From Beijerinckiaceae bacterium (lineage in GTDB: Bacteria; Pseudomonadota; Alphaproteobacteria; Rhizobiales; Beijerinckiaceae), in the NCBI GenBank assembly GCA_027533425.1, contig JAPZUD010000005.1, forward strand, positions 372,001-436,000: DNA of 64,000 nucleotides. The letters run 5' to 3'. The position numbers and the translations under genes are program-made. Below are positions 25,879 through 34,322 of the stretch, piece after piece (position 1 is the first letter of the stretch; every line of letters begins with the position of its first letter). The notes under the pieces were generated by a model that was given only the letters and a program-made list of their open reading frames with translations, was not told the DNA's origin and made no database searches.

Positions 25879-27002
25879 ACGGAGATGTGGTGCGCAGCAT
25901 CCTGGAGTCCGGCCAGTCCGGTTCCGGCCGAACGGGGCTCGTGGCGTTTCTCAGGACAGCCCTCTACCGCCGGTCGATGATCTGGGCAGCTCTCGGTAGC
26001 GCTATGCTGGCAGGGCTGTTTGTCCTGTCTCTGTTCAAGGGCGCCGTTGCCCTGCCGGCCGGCAGCCTGTTCAACCTTCTGGGCGGGCTCATCGGGGACG
26101 GAAACCTGCCCGACACCCGGGAGGCGCTGATCCTTGCCAATATCCGCCTGCCCCGCACCCTGCTGGCCATGCTGGTCGGCGCGGCGCTCGCTGTCTCCGG
26201 CGCGATCCTGCAGGGCCTGTTCCGCAACCCGCTGGCCGATCCGGGCCTGATCGGCGTTTCAGCCGGCGCTGCCCTTGCAGCCGGGATCACCATCGTTTTC
26301 GGCGAAACGCTGCTAGCGCCGGCCTTCGGCAGGATGCCCTACGCGATCCTGCCGCTCGGTGCGTTTCTCGGCGGACTGGGCTCGACCCTTGTTCTCTACA
26401 GGATCGCGACACGCGCCGGCCGAACCTCGATCGCGACCATGATGCTTGCCGGCGTGGCTCTGGGTGCGTTGAGCGGCGCCATGTCCGGATTTCTTGCCTA
26501 TCTGTCCGATGACCGGCAATTGCGGGACCTCACCTTCTGGGCGCTGGGCAGCTTTTCCGGCGCCAGCTGGACCAAACTTGCGGCGGTCGCACCGGCCATG
26601 GTCGCCATCCTCGTGGTGGCTCCCTTCCTCGCCCGAGGCCTCGATGCGCTCGCCCTCGGCGAGGCCGAGGCCTACCATCTCGGCCTGCCCGTCCAGCGCG
26701 TGAAGGCGGCCGCTATCCTGATCACGGCCGTGGCTGTGGGCACCTCGGTGGCGGTGGCAGGCATGATCGGCTTTGTCGGCCTTGTGGTCCCCCATGTCCT
26801 GCGCCTGCTGCTCGGGGCCAGCCATCGCCTCCTGCTGCCCTTCAGCGCAATGGGCGGCGCCGTGCTGCTGCTCGGGGCGGATATCGTCGCGCGGCTTGTC
26901 GTGGCGCCGGCGGAACTTCCAATCGGCATCCTCACGGCCGCCATCGGTGCGCCGTTCTTCCTGTGGCTGCTGTTGCGGCGCCAAGCGAGGCCCTTCGAAT
27001 GA
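25875..27002 (+). CDS. hmuU: Hemin ABC transporter permease HmuU
   Basis: 375 residues of the FecCD permease family with about ten helices. Diagnostic stretches are LPRTLLAMLVGAALAVSGAILQGLFRNPLADPGLIG and AVAGMIGFVGLVVPHVLRL. The N-terminus carries about 30 extra hydrophilic residues before the first helix. It forms the membrane channel with HmuT and HmuV, and its stop overlaps the hmuV start (ATGA). Confidence 0.95.
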   Translation: MNGDVVRSILESGQSGSGRTGLVAFLRTALYRRSMIWAALGSAMLAGLFVLSLFKGAVALPAGSLFNLLGGLIGDGNLPDTREALILANIRLPRTLLAMLVGAALAVSGAILQGLFRNPLADPGLIGVSAGAALAAGITIVFGETLLAPAFGRMPYAILPLGAFLGGLGSTLVLYRIATRAGRTSIATMMLAGVALGALSGAMSGFLAYLSDDRQLRDLTFWALGSFSGASWTKLAAVAPAMVAILVVAPFLARGLDALALGEAEAYHLGLPVQRVKAAAILITAVAVGTSVAVAGMIGFVGLVVPHVLRLLLGASHRLLLPFSAMGGAVLLLGADIVARLVVAPAELPIGILTAAIGAPFFLWLLLRRQARPFE

Positions 27003-27814
27003 GTGCATGGCTGACAGCCGAAAATGCCGGCTACACAACCAGCGAGCGCTGGCTCGTCGAGAGGGCTGACCTCGCCCTGCAGCCTGGACAACTGACCGTC
27101 GTGATCGGCCCGAATGGCGCCGGGAAGAGCACCCTGCTCCGGCTGATGTCCGGCGAACTGACACCCCAGCGCGGCAGGATTACCAGCCTGGGTGAACCTC
27201 TCGCTCAGGTGACGGCCTGGCGGATGGCGGCGCGGCGCGTCGTCATGGCGCAAAGCGGGCGACTTAGCTTTCCGTTCCGGGTGCACGAAGTGGTCGCCCT
27301 CGGGATCCTCGCGGTCGGCCGTCAGTTGCCGCGGTTCGAGCGGGACAATCTTGTCGAGGCGAGCCTCCGCTCAGCGGACATGCTCGCGCTGGCAGATCGG
27401 GATTTCCAGACGCTGTCTGGCGGCGAGCAGCAGCGCGTGCATTTCGCGCGGGCGCTCTGCCAGCTCGAGGCGGCCCGGCGGATCGAGACGCGGCAGGTTC
27501 TGATGCTGGACGAGCCAATCGCCAGCCTCGATCTCGAGCATCAATTCGCCCTGCTGGATGCGGCCCGCGCCCTCGTGCGACGGCCGGACCACCCGGTGGC
27601 GGTCATGGCCATCCTGCATGATCTGAACCTTGCGGCCTGCTATGCCGACCATCTCGTCGTGATGAGCCGGGGACGGATCGCCGCGCAGGGCCCCGTGCGG
27701 GACATTCTCGATGAGGCTCTGCTGGCCGAGGTTTTCGGCGTGAGGCTGACACTTTCCCGCCATGGCGGGCTGCCGGTCATCCTGCCACATGCGTGGCTGG
27801 CGGCTGGCGCCTAG
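26999..27814 (+). CDS. hmuV: Hemin ABC transporter ATPase HmuV
   Basis: 271 residues from the ATG at 26999. Walker A GPNGAGKST, signature LSGGEQQRV, Walker B VLMLDEP and H-loop ILHDLN are intact, and AARRVVMAQSGRLSFPFRVHEVV is typical of heme ATPases. It powers HmuU. The gene ends convergently with the Rrf2 gene, sharing four bases. Confidence 0.95.
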   Translation: MSAWLTAENAGYTTSERWLVERADLALQPGQLTVVIGPNGAGKSTLLRLMSGELTPQRGRITSLGEPLAQVTAWRMAARRVVMAQSGRLSFPFRVHEVVALGILAVGRQLPRFERDNLVEASLRSADMLALADRDFQTLSGGEQQRVHFARALCQLEAARRIETRQVLMLDEPIASLDLEHQFALLDAARALVRRPDHPVAVMAILHDLNLAACYADHLVVMSRGRIAAQGPVRDILDEALLAEVFGVRLTLSRHGGLPVILPHAWLAAGA

Positions 27815-28230
27815 GCCTCCAGCCGGCGGCGGCCGTCGCCATTGAGGGTCGGCAGGTCAAGATCCGCGAGGGTCGTCGCCTCGAGGGGTTGGAAAAACCC
27901 CCGATGGGCCTTGAAGAGCAGCGCCGAAATGCCGGCGCTGACCGTGGAGGCGACCAGAAAATTGACCGGGCAATCCTTCGGCTCGAAGGCCCGGACAATC
28001 TCGCCGATATTGATCTCGTCCGGCCCGCGCGCGAGGCGGATGCCGCCATAGCGGCCGCGGCTTGTCTCGAGAAGGCGCCCCAGCGCCAGAGCATGCACCG
28101 TCTTCTGGATATTGACGAATGAAATGCCGGTCACCTCGACAAGATCCGAGGCGCGCGTCAGGCGCGGCCAGCGGGTCGCCAGCTCGGCCATGATCCGGAT
28201 CGCATCAAGCGTCTGCTGGTTGAGCCACAT
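27811..28230 (-). CDS. Rrf2-family transcriptional regulator of the sulfate operon
   Basis: 139 residues from the ATG at 28230, where the family normally begins (MWLNQQTLDAIRIMAELA); ATGs at 28248 and 28254 would add 6-8 residues. The winged helix-turn-helix covers about 1-65 (RLLETSRGRYGGIRLAR is the wing). Only one cysteine (Cys87) is present in the region where IscR, NsrR and RirA carry three, so it probably does not hold an Fe-S cluster in their way. Divergent from the cys operon with a perfect dyad between, it is the likely cys regulator, comparable to CymR. Confidence 0.85.
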   Translation of the reverse strand: MWLNQQTLDAIRIMAELATRWPRLTRASDLVEVTGISFVNIQKTVHALALGRLLETSRGRYGGIRLARGPDEINIGEIVRAFEPKDCPVNFLVASTVSAGISALLFKAHRGFFQPLEATTLADLDLPTLNGDGRRRLEA

Positions 28231-28367
28231 GGCTCCGCGATACCGCATACCCATCGGAAACGGAAGCCGAGGGGGCAGGAGAAAAACGTTCTCCGCCAGG
28301 GCTGAAGTTTGAAAACCCAGGCTCCGGACCCCGAATTGGAAGAGAATGACGGGTATAGTATCCATTT

Positions 28368-28385
28368 TGTTCGGAATAACGAACA
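28368..28385. promoter_or_regulatory. Perfect TGTTCG-N6-CGAACA inverted repeat, candidate Rrf2 operator
   Basis: Perfect 6-bp arms around GAATAA, 43 bases before the DUF2849 ATG and nine bases after a TATAGT that could be a -10. A regulator bound here would block transcription of the sulfate operon and possibly of the divergent rrf2 gene. Confidence 0.6.
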
Positions 28386-28428
28386 GACGCATGGCCATCC
28401 CGGCTGTGCGACAGACCCGGAACCCGCC

Positions 28429-28779
28429 ATGTCCACGGCCAAGCTCCAACCCCTGCCAGCGATCCTGATCGCGAATGACCTGCTCACCGGGGATACCGTC
28501 TTCTTCGCCGGCAATGGCTGGACCCGCCATCCCGGCGAGGCGCTGATGGCGGAAGACCAGGCCGCGTCTCTCCGGCTGGGGGAAGCCGGCCAGGAGGCGA
28601 TGCGGCTGAACCAGGTGGTCGATGCCTATCTCGTCGATGTCGATCTTTCGGCGGGCGGCATCCCTGTTCCCCGCCATTTCCGCGAGCGCTTCCGCCTGCT
28701 TGGCCCGACCATCCGTCCGGATCTCGGCAAGCAAGCCGAGTTTCCTGGCCTGGCCGCACAAGCCGGCCGCACGAGGTGA
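28429..28779 (+). CDS. DUF2849 domain protein of the sulfite reductase operon
   Basis: 116 residues from the ATG at 28429. Segments LPAILIANDLLTGDTVFFAG, GWTRHPGEALMA and VVDAYLVDVDL match DUF2849, small proteins repeatedly found directly before alphaproteobacterial cysI. The biochemical role is unknown; a function as partner or electron-supply factor of the siroheme reductase is only inferred from the neighbourhood. It ends three bases before the cysI start. Confidence 0.85.
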   Translation: MSTAKLQPLPAILIANDLLTGDTVFFAGNGWTRHPGEALMAEDQAASLRLGEAGQEAMRLNQVVDAYLVDVDLSAGGIPVPRHFRERFRLLGPTIRPDLGKQAEFPGLAAQAGRTR

Positions 28780-28782
28780 CCC

Positions 28783-30456
28783 ATGTATCGCTATGATGAG
28801 TTCGATGCGGCCTTCGTGCGTGACCGCGTGGCGCAGTTCTCGGCGCAGGTACAGCGGCGTCTCGCGGGCGCCCTGACCGAGGACGAGTTCAAGCCACTCC
28901 GCCTGCAGAATGGCGTTTACCTGCAGCTGCATGCCTACATGCTCCGGATCGCAATCCCCTATGGCACGCTCTCGGCCCGCCAGTTGCGACAGCTCGCCCT
29001 GATCGGCGAGCGGTTCGACCGCAGCTACGGCCATTTCACGACGCGGCAGAACCTCCAATTCAACTGGATCCAGCTGAAGGACGTGCCTGAAATCCTGTCG
29101 CTGCTGGCGGATGTCGAGATGCACGCCATCCAGACATCGGGCAATTGCATCCGCAACGTTACGGCCGATCAGTTTGCCGGCGTCGCAGCCGACGAGATCG
29201 AGGATCCGCGCCCCGTTGCGGAGCTGATCCGGCAATGGTCGACCGCGCATCCGGAATTCAGTTTCCTGCCCCGCAAGTTCAAGATCGCCGTGACCGGCGC
29301 CGCCGAGGACCGCGCAGCCGTGGCGGTCCATGATATCGGGCTGCGGATCGTCCGGCATCCGGAGACCGGCGAGACCGGCTATGCCGTGCTGGTCGGCGGC
29401 GGCCTCGGGCGGACGCCGATGGTCGGCAAATGGGTGCGCGAATTCCTGCCGAAGCCGCATCTGCTCGCCTATCTCGAGGCGCTGATGCGGGTCTACAATG
29501 CCGAAGGCCGGCGGGACAACAAATACAAGGCGCGGGTGAAGATCCTCGTCCACGAGATCGGAATCGAGGCCTTCCGCGCCCGCGTCGAGGCCGAATTCGC
29601 GCGGCTCGACCCAAGCCGCATCCAGGCGGATGCCGAGGAAGTGGCGCGGATCGCGCGGTATTTCGCGGCACCGGCCTATGCCGACCTACCGGACAATCCG
29701 CCTGCTTTCCGGCGGGCGCGCGCCGCAAACCCGGAATTCGATCGCTGGGCGGCGCAGAACGGTTTCCCGCACAAGGTGCCGGGCTACCAGGCGGTCACCC
29801 TGTCGCTGAAGGGCATCGGCGAGGCCCCGGGCGATATCAGCTCGGCCGGCATGCGGCTCGTCGCCGATCTTGCAGACCGCTACTCGTTCGGCGAAATCCG
29901 CGTCACGCATGCGCAGAACCTTGTCCTGCCTGATGTGCGGCAGGACGAATTGTTTGACCTCTGGCAGGCGCTTGCCGCGGGCGGGCTGGCCACGGCCAAT
30001 GCCGGGCTGATCACCGATATCATCGCCTGCCCCGGGCTCGATTATTGCGCCCTCGCGACGGCGCGGTCGATCCCGATCGCGCAGGCGCTGGCCCGGCGTT
30101 TCGCCTCTCCGGAGCGGCAGCAGGAAATCGGGCCGCTGGCCATCAAGATTTCCGGCTGCATCAATGCCTGCGGCCATCACCATGTCGGGCATATCGGCAT
30201 TCTCGGGCTCGAGAAGCGTGGCGAGGAATCCTACCAGATCACGCTCGGGGGCGATGCCGGCAATGCCAGCGCGATCGGCGAGATCCTCGGGCCGGGCCTT
30301 GGCGCCGAAGATGTGCCCGACGCGATCGAGCGGCTGGTGGCGGTCTATCTCGCCCATCGCCAGCCGGGCGAGCTTTTCGTCGAATCCGTCCGGCGGCTTG
30401 GCATCGAGCCCTTCAAGACCGCCTTCAATGCGGAGATCCACCATGACGCTGCTTGA
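28783..30456 (+). CDS. cysI: Nitrite/sulfite reductase (siroheme [4Fe-4S] hemoprotein)
   Basis: 557 residues. Two NiR/SiR ferredoxin-like halves and two siroheme-binding halves are seen: GHFTTRQNLQFNWI near 83-96, NCIRNVTAD near 121, and the cluster cysteines Cys416, Cys422, Cys459 and Cys463 (CPGLDYC ... CINACGHHH). It reduces sulfite to sulfide in six electrons; the cys context rules for sulfite rather than nitrite. CysG in the same operon makes its siroheme. It overlaps the DUF934 gene by 14 bases. Confidence 0.95.
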   Translation: MYRYDEFDAAFVRDRVAQFSAQVQRRLAGALTEDEFKPLRLQNGVYLQLHAYMLRIAIPYGTLSARQLRQLALIGERFDRSYGHFTTRQNLQFNWIQLKDVPEILSLLADVEMHAIQTSGNCIRNVTADQFAGVAADEIEDPRPVAELIRQWSTAHPEFSFLPRKFKIAVTGAAEDRAAVAVHDIGLRIVRHPETGETGYAVLVGGGLGRTPMVGKWVREFLPKPHLLAYLEALMRVYNAEGRRDNKYKARVKILVHEIGIEAFRARVEAEFARLDPSRIQADAEEVARIARYFAAPAYADLPDNPPAFRRARAANPEFDRWAAQNGFPHKVPGYQAVTLSLKGIGEAPGDISSAGMRLVADLADRYSFGEIRVTHAQNLVLPDVRQDELFDLWQALAAGGLATANAGLITDIIACPGLDYCALATARSIPIAQALARRFASPERQQEIGPLAIKISGCINACGHHHVGHIGILGLEKRGEESYQITLGGDAGNASAIGEILGPGLGAEDVPDAIERLVAVYLAHRQPGELFVESVRRLGIEPFKTAFNAEIHHDAA

Positions 30457-30955
30457 CCGCCACGGGTTCCGTCCCGATCCGTTCCGGCGGCTGCCGGCCT
30501 CCGAAATCGCCGGCCACCCGGCGGTCATCGTGCCGCTGGCGGATGTTCAGGCGGGGCTGCTGGTCCGGGCTTCCGGGCAGCGGATCGGCATCGACATCGC
30601 CAACACGCTGCCGGCGGAGGACGCCGTACCGCTGGCCAACCAGGTCGATCTCATCGCGATCGCCTTTCCGGGCTTTGCCGATGGCCGCGGCTTCACGCTG
30701 GCCCGGCGCCTCCGCCGCAACGGGTTCCGTGGCATTCTCCGCGCTGTCGGCCCGCTCATTCCTGACCAGTTCGCCTATGCGATGGCCTGCGGTTTCGACG
30801 AGGTGGAACTGCCCGATGCGGTTGCCACCCGGCAGGGCGAGGCCGCCTGGCTCGCCGATCTGGCAATCTACAGCACCAGCTACCAGCGGGATTATGCCCG
30901 CGGGCAAAACATTCTCGATGCGCGCCGCGAGGCTCGCCAGGGTGGTGGGGCATGA
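30443..30955 (+). CDS. DUF934 domain protein
   Basis: 170 residues from the ATG at 30443, inside the end of cysI. Segments DLIAIAFPGFADGRGFTLARRLRR and GFRGILRAVGPLIPDQFAYAMACGFDEVEL are the DUF934 core, a family confined to sulfite reductase operons. No catalytic motif can be recognised. Its stop overlaps the cysH ATG (ATGA), giving tight coupling. Confidence 0.9.
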   Translation: MTLLDRHGFRPDPFRRLPASEIAGHPAVIVPLADVQAGLLVRASGQRIGIDIANTLPAEDAVPLANQVDLIAIAFPGFADGRGFTLARRLRRNGFRGILRAVGPLIPDQFAYAMACGFDEVELPDAVATRQGEAAWLADLAIYSTSYQRDYARGQNILDARREARQGGGA

Positions 30956-31692
30956 CAGAGGCGCGTGCCAATGACCTTGCCCTCGCGCTGGCCGGGCTGC
31001 CGCTGGCGGCGCGGTTGCGGCGGATCCGGCAGGCTTTCGAGGGCAAGCTGGTCTTCACCACCAGTCTTGGCCTCGAGGACCAGGTACTCACCCATCTGAT
31101 CTTCCGCGAGGGGCTCGATATCGAGGTCGCCACGCTGGATACCGGGCGGCTCTTCCCGGAAACCTATGCGCTCTGGGCCGATACGGAGATGCATTACGGA
31201 CGGCGGATCCGTGGCTTTGCGCCGGACCGGATCGCCATCGAACGCCTTCTGGACGATCAGGGGATCAACGGTTTCCGGCTTTCTCCGGAGGCGCGCAAGG
31301 CCTGCTGCCATGTGCGCAAGGTGGAGCCGCTCCGGCGCGTGCTGGCCGGGGCTGAGGGCTGGCTGACGGGCCTGAGGGCCAGCCAGTCCACCCAGCGGCA
31401 GGGTACCGGCGTGCTGGGCTTCGAGCCGGAATTCGGCCTGTGGAAGATCAACCCGCTCTTCGACCAGACCCGCGAGACGCTGGCCGATCTGGCCGGGCGC
31501 TGGTCGGTTCCTGTCAACCCGCTCCATGCCGAGGGTTATCTCTCGATCGGTTGCCAGCCCTGCACCCGGGCGATCCAGCCCGGCGAGGATGAAAGGGCCG
31601 GGCGCTGGTGGTGGGAGGCCGATGCCCGTCGCGAATGCGGATTGCATCTCGCCGCCGCCAGCCCGGCGCCTGACGAGAGCCGGAGGGCCTGA
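30952..31692 (+). CDS. cysH: Adenylylsulfate (APS) reductase, thioredoxin-dependent
   Basis: 246 residues. The pairs Cys118-Cys119 and Cys201/Cys204 (ACCHVRK, IGCQPC) bind the [4Fe-4S] cluster found in bacterial APS reductases and absent from PAPS reductases; the catalytic cysteine is Cys229 in ECGLH. It reduces APS to sulfite and AMP. No separate cysC (APS kinase) is present here and CysN has no kinase domain, which agrees with a direct APS route. Confidence 0.94.
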   Translation: MTEARANDLALALAGLPLAARLRRIRQAFEGKLVFTTSLGLEDQVLTHLIFREGLDIEVATLDTGRLFPETYALWADTEMHYGRRIRGFAPDRIAIERLLDDQGINGFRLSPEARKACCHVRKVEPLRRVLAGAEGWLTGLRASQSTQRQGTGVLGFEPEFGLWKINPLFDQTRETLADLAGRWSVPVNPLHAEGYLSIGCQPCTRAIQPGEDERAGRWWWEADARRECGLHLAAASPAPDESRRA

Positions 31693-31693
31693 C

Positions 31694-32596
31694 ATGCACC
31701 AGACCAGCCATTTGCGGCGCCTCGAGGCCGAGTCGATCTTCATCTTCCGCGAGGTTTTCGCCACCTGCGACAAGCCGGTCCTGCTCTATTCGATCGGCAA
31801 GGATTCGGCGGTGCTGCTGCATCTCGCGCTCAAGGCCTTCGCGCCGGGCCGGCTGCCTTTCCCCGTGCTGCATATCGATACGGGCTGGAAGTTCCGCGAG
31901 ATGATCGCCTTTCGCGACGAGACCGCCCGGCGGCTCGGGCTGGACCTGATCGTCCATACCAATCCGGAGGGGCTTGCGGCCGGGATCGGCCCGCTGACCC
32001 ACGGCTCGGCGGTGCATACCGATGTGATGAAGACGCAGGCGCTGAAGCAGGCGTTGGACCAGCATGGCTTCGATGCGGCATTCGGCGGTGCGCGGCGCGA
32101 CGAGGAAAAATCCCGGGCCAAGGAGCGCATCTTCTCGCTGCGCACGCCGGATCATCGCTGGGATCCGCGGTCCCAACGGCCGGAACCCTGGCTGCTGTTC
32201 AACACGCGGAAGGCGCAGGGCGAGAGCTTCCGGGTCTTCCCGCTCTCGAACTGGACCGAAACGGATGTCTGGGACTATATCGCGCTCGAATCCATTCCGG
32301 TCGTTCCGCTCTATTTCGCCAAGCCGCGCCCCGTCGTGCAGCGGAACGGCGCACTGATCATGCGCGATGATGACCGGCTGACCCTGCTGCCGGACGAGGT
32401 GATCGAGACGCGGATGGTCCGCTTCCGGACGCTGGGCTGCTACCCGCTGACGGGTGCTGTCGAGAGCCATGCCGAGACGCTGGATGCCGTGCTGGCGGAA
32501 ATGCGCGAGAGCCGCGTTTCCGAGCGGCAGGGCCGTGTCATCGACCATGATTCCACGAGCTCGATGGAAAAGAAGAAGCAAGAGGGATATTTCTGA
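31694..32596 (+). CDS. cysD: Sulfate adenylyltransferase subunit 2 (CysD)
   Basis: 300 residues. The ATP-pyrophosphatase motif SIGKDS (about 33-38), [30 protein letters not shown] and the C-terminal [14 protein letters not shown] are standard for CysD. It makes APS from sulfate and ATP, with CysN supplying energy from GTP. The last base of its stop is the first base of the cysN ATG. Confidence 0.97.
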   Translation: MHQTSHLRRLEAESIFIFREVFATCDKPVLLYSIGKDSAVLLHLALKAFAPGRLPFPVLHIDTGWKFREMIAFRDETARRLGLDLIVHTNPEGLAAGIGPLTHGSAVHTDVMKTQALKQALDQHGFDAAFGGARRDEEKSRAKERIFSLRTPDHRWDPRSQRPEPWLLFNTRKAQGESFRVFPLSNWTETDVWDYIALESIPVVPLYFAKPRPVVQRNGALIMRDDDRLTLLPDEVIETRMVRFRTLGCYPLTGAVESHAETLDAVLAEMRESRVSERQGRVIDHDSTSSMEKKKQEGYF

Positions 32597-34200
32597 TGCC
32601 TCCCGCCCTCCTTGCCGCTCGCCGGCCCGAACCGGATTTTCCGGAGGCCGGCGCCCTTCCGGACCCGGCCGGACGGAGCCTTCTGCGTTTCATCACCTGC
32701 GGCTCCGTCGATGACGGCAAGTCGACGCTGCTCGGCCGCCTGCTCTGGGAAACCGGTGCGGTGTATGAGGACCAGGCCGACGCGCTGGCGCGGGATTCGG
32801 AACGGTTCGGCACCGATGGCAAGAACCGTGACTACGCGTTGCTGGTCGATGGCCTTTCCGCCGAACGCGAGCAGGGCATCACCATCGATGTCGCCTACCG
32901 CTATTTCGCGACGCCGCGCCGCGCCTTCATCGCGGCGGATACGCCCGGCCATGAGCAATACACCCGCAACATGGCGACAGGTGCCTCGACGGCCGATGCG
33001 GCGATCCTGCTGGTGGATGCCCGCAAAGGCGTGCTGCCACAAACGCGGCGGCATTCCTCCATCGTCTCGCTGGTGGGTGTGAAGGATGTCATCCTTGCCA
33101 TCAACAAGATGGATCTCGTCGGCTTCGACGAGGCCGTTTTCCGGCGGATCGAAAGCGAGTATCGCGCCCTTGCCGCCCGGCTCGGCTTCCGCTCGATCCA
33201 TGCCCTGCCGCTGGTCGCGCGGGATGGCGACACCCTCACCCGGCACTCCGGCCGCATGCCCTGGTATGGCGGTCCGACGCTTCTCGACCTGTTGGAGACC
33301 CTCGAACCGGCGCTTCCGGTCGATGGCCGGTTCTACCTCCCGGTCCAATGGGTGAACCGCCCGAATGCCGATTTCCGCGGCTTTTCCGGAACCGTCGCCA
33401 GCGGGCAGATCCGTGTCGGGGATCCGGTCACCATCCTGCCACAGGGCCGGGCGAGCCGGATCGCGGAGATCCTGACGCCGGAAGGCGCCCGGGACGCGGC
33501 AAGAGGCGGCGATGCCGTGACGGTCACCCTCGCGGACGAGACCGATGTGGCGCGCGGCGACGTGATCACGGTCGGGCATCGGCCGGCGCATACAAGCGGA
33601 ACCCTGACGGCGCGGCTGCTCGTTCTCGGCGAGCGTGTGCTCGCACCGGGTGACCGGCTGCTCGCCAAGCTCGGCATGGCGACGGTTCCGGTTCGCTTCG
33701 AGACCCTGGCCCACGAACTCTCCGTGGAGGACCTCTCGCCCCAGCCGGCCCGGCATCTCGCGATGAACGGAATCGGCAAGGCCATCCTCCGGCCCGAAGC
33801 CCCGCTCTTCGCCCTGCCCTACGACGAGTGCAAGATACTGGGCAGCTTCCTGCTGATCGATCCGACTACCCATGCCACCCTCGCCATGGGTATCATCGAG
33901 GCGGTGTCGAGCCGTTCCCGCGAGGCTTCGCCCCAACGTTCCGAGGACGCCCATCCCCGGCGGGCAAGGCTGCAGCCTTCACTCCGGCCGGAGCGGATCC
34001 GATCCGCGATCACGACCCTGCTCTTCGCCGTTGCCGGCTTCCTGCTGACCGGCACGCTGGCCGGAGCGCTGATCCTCGCGGCGCTCGACGGAATCGGGCG
34101 GCCGCTGCTCATTTCGCTGCAGGAGAGGTTCTGGCCCGTGGAAAAGAAGCCGGCCCTTTCCGGGGCTCCTGAGCCGGGCCTTGATGGAGGCGGCATATGA
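32596..34200 (+). CDS. cysN: Sulfate adenylyltransferase subunit 1 (CysN) with a C-terminal membrane-type extension
   Basis: 534 residues. The GTPase core is complete: P-loop GSVDDGKST (36-44), DTPGHEQYTRNM and INKMD. The adenylylsulfate kinase domain of CysNC fusions is absent. Instead residues about 464-515 hold two hydrophobic helices (ITTLLFAVAGFLLTGTLAG and a second ending GRPLLISLQERFW), which resemble the small DUF2061 membrane domain. This would tether the sulfurylase to the membrane. The stop overlaps a small ORF (ATGA). The core call is secure; the DUF2061 relation is by eye. Confidence 0.9.
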   Translation: MPPALLAARRPEPDFPEAGALPDPAGRSLLRFITCGSVDDGKSTLLGRLLWETGAVYEDQADALARDSERFGTDGKNRDYALLVDGLSAEREQGITIDVAYRYFATPRRAFIAADTPGHEQYTRNMATGASTADAAILLVDARKGVLPQTRRHSSIVSLVGVKDVILAINKMDLVGFDEAVFRRIESEYRALAARLGFRSIHALPLVARDGDTLTRHSGRMPWYGGPTLLDLLETLEPALPVDGRFYLPVQWVNRPNADFRGFSGTVASGQIRVGDPVTILPQGRASRIAEILTPEGARDAARGGDAVTVTLADETDVARGDVITVGHRPAHTSGTLTARLLVLGERVLAPGDRLLAKLGMATVPVRFETLAHELSVEDLSPQPARHLAMNGIGKAILRPEAPLFALPYDECKILGSFLLIDPTTHATLAMGIIEAVSSRSREASPQRSEDAHPRRARLQPSLRPERIRSAITTLLFAVAGFLLTGTLAGALILAALDGIGRPLLISLQERFWPVEKKPALSGAPEPGLDGGGI

Positions 34201-34322
34201 ACCCACCACCCGTGCATCCAAACGAATGGATTTTCCGCCTCTTCCTGCTGGCGCTCACCCTGCTCTGGCTGCTCCTGCCATCCGCCCGGGCTTATGCTCT
34301 CACCGCGCAGGTCCTATCGTGA
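34197..34322 (+). CDS. Small hydrophobic 41-residue ORF between cysN and cysG
   Basis: Starts with ATG overlapping the cysN stop (ATGA) and ends with TGA overlapping the GTG start of cysG (GTGA). This exact packing is what translationally coupled genes show. The peptide begins MNPPPVHPNEW, has a very hydrophobic core (residues about 13-27, rich in Leu) and then PSARAYA, so it looks like a signal peptide or a single-pass membrane peptide. I know no family for it. It may help couple CysG translation or act as a membrane partner. Confidence 0.6.
   Translation: MNPPPVHPNEWIFRLFLLALTLLWLLLPSARAYALTAQVLS

Noticed and set aside
27811-28230. Rrf2 protein as RirA, the rhizobial iron regulator, because it ends beside hmuV
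   Set aside because: It lacks the three-cysteine cluster site of RirA and faces the cys operon rather than the heme promoter.
34181-34318. ATG at 34181 as the cysG start
   Set aside because: It lies inside cysN and adds 46 residues unlike CysG; the GTG at 34319 overlaps the small ORF stop neatly.
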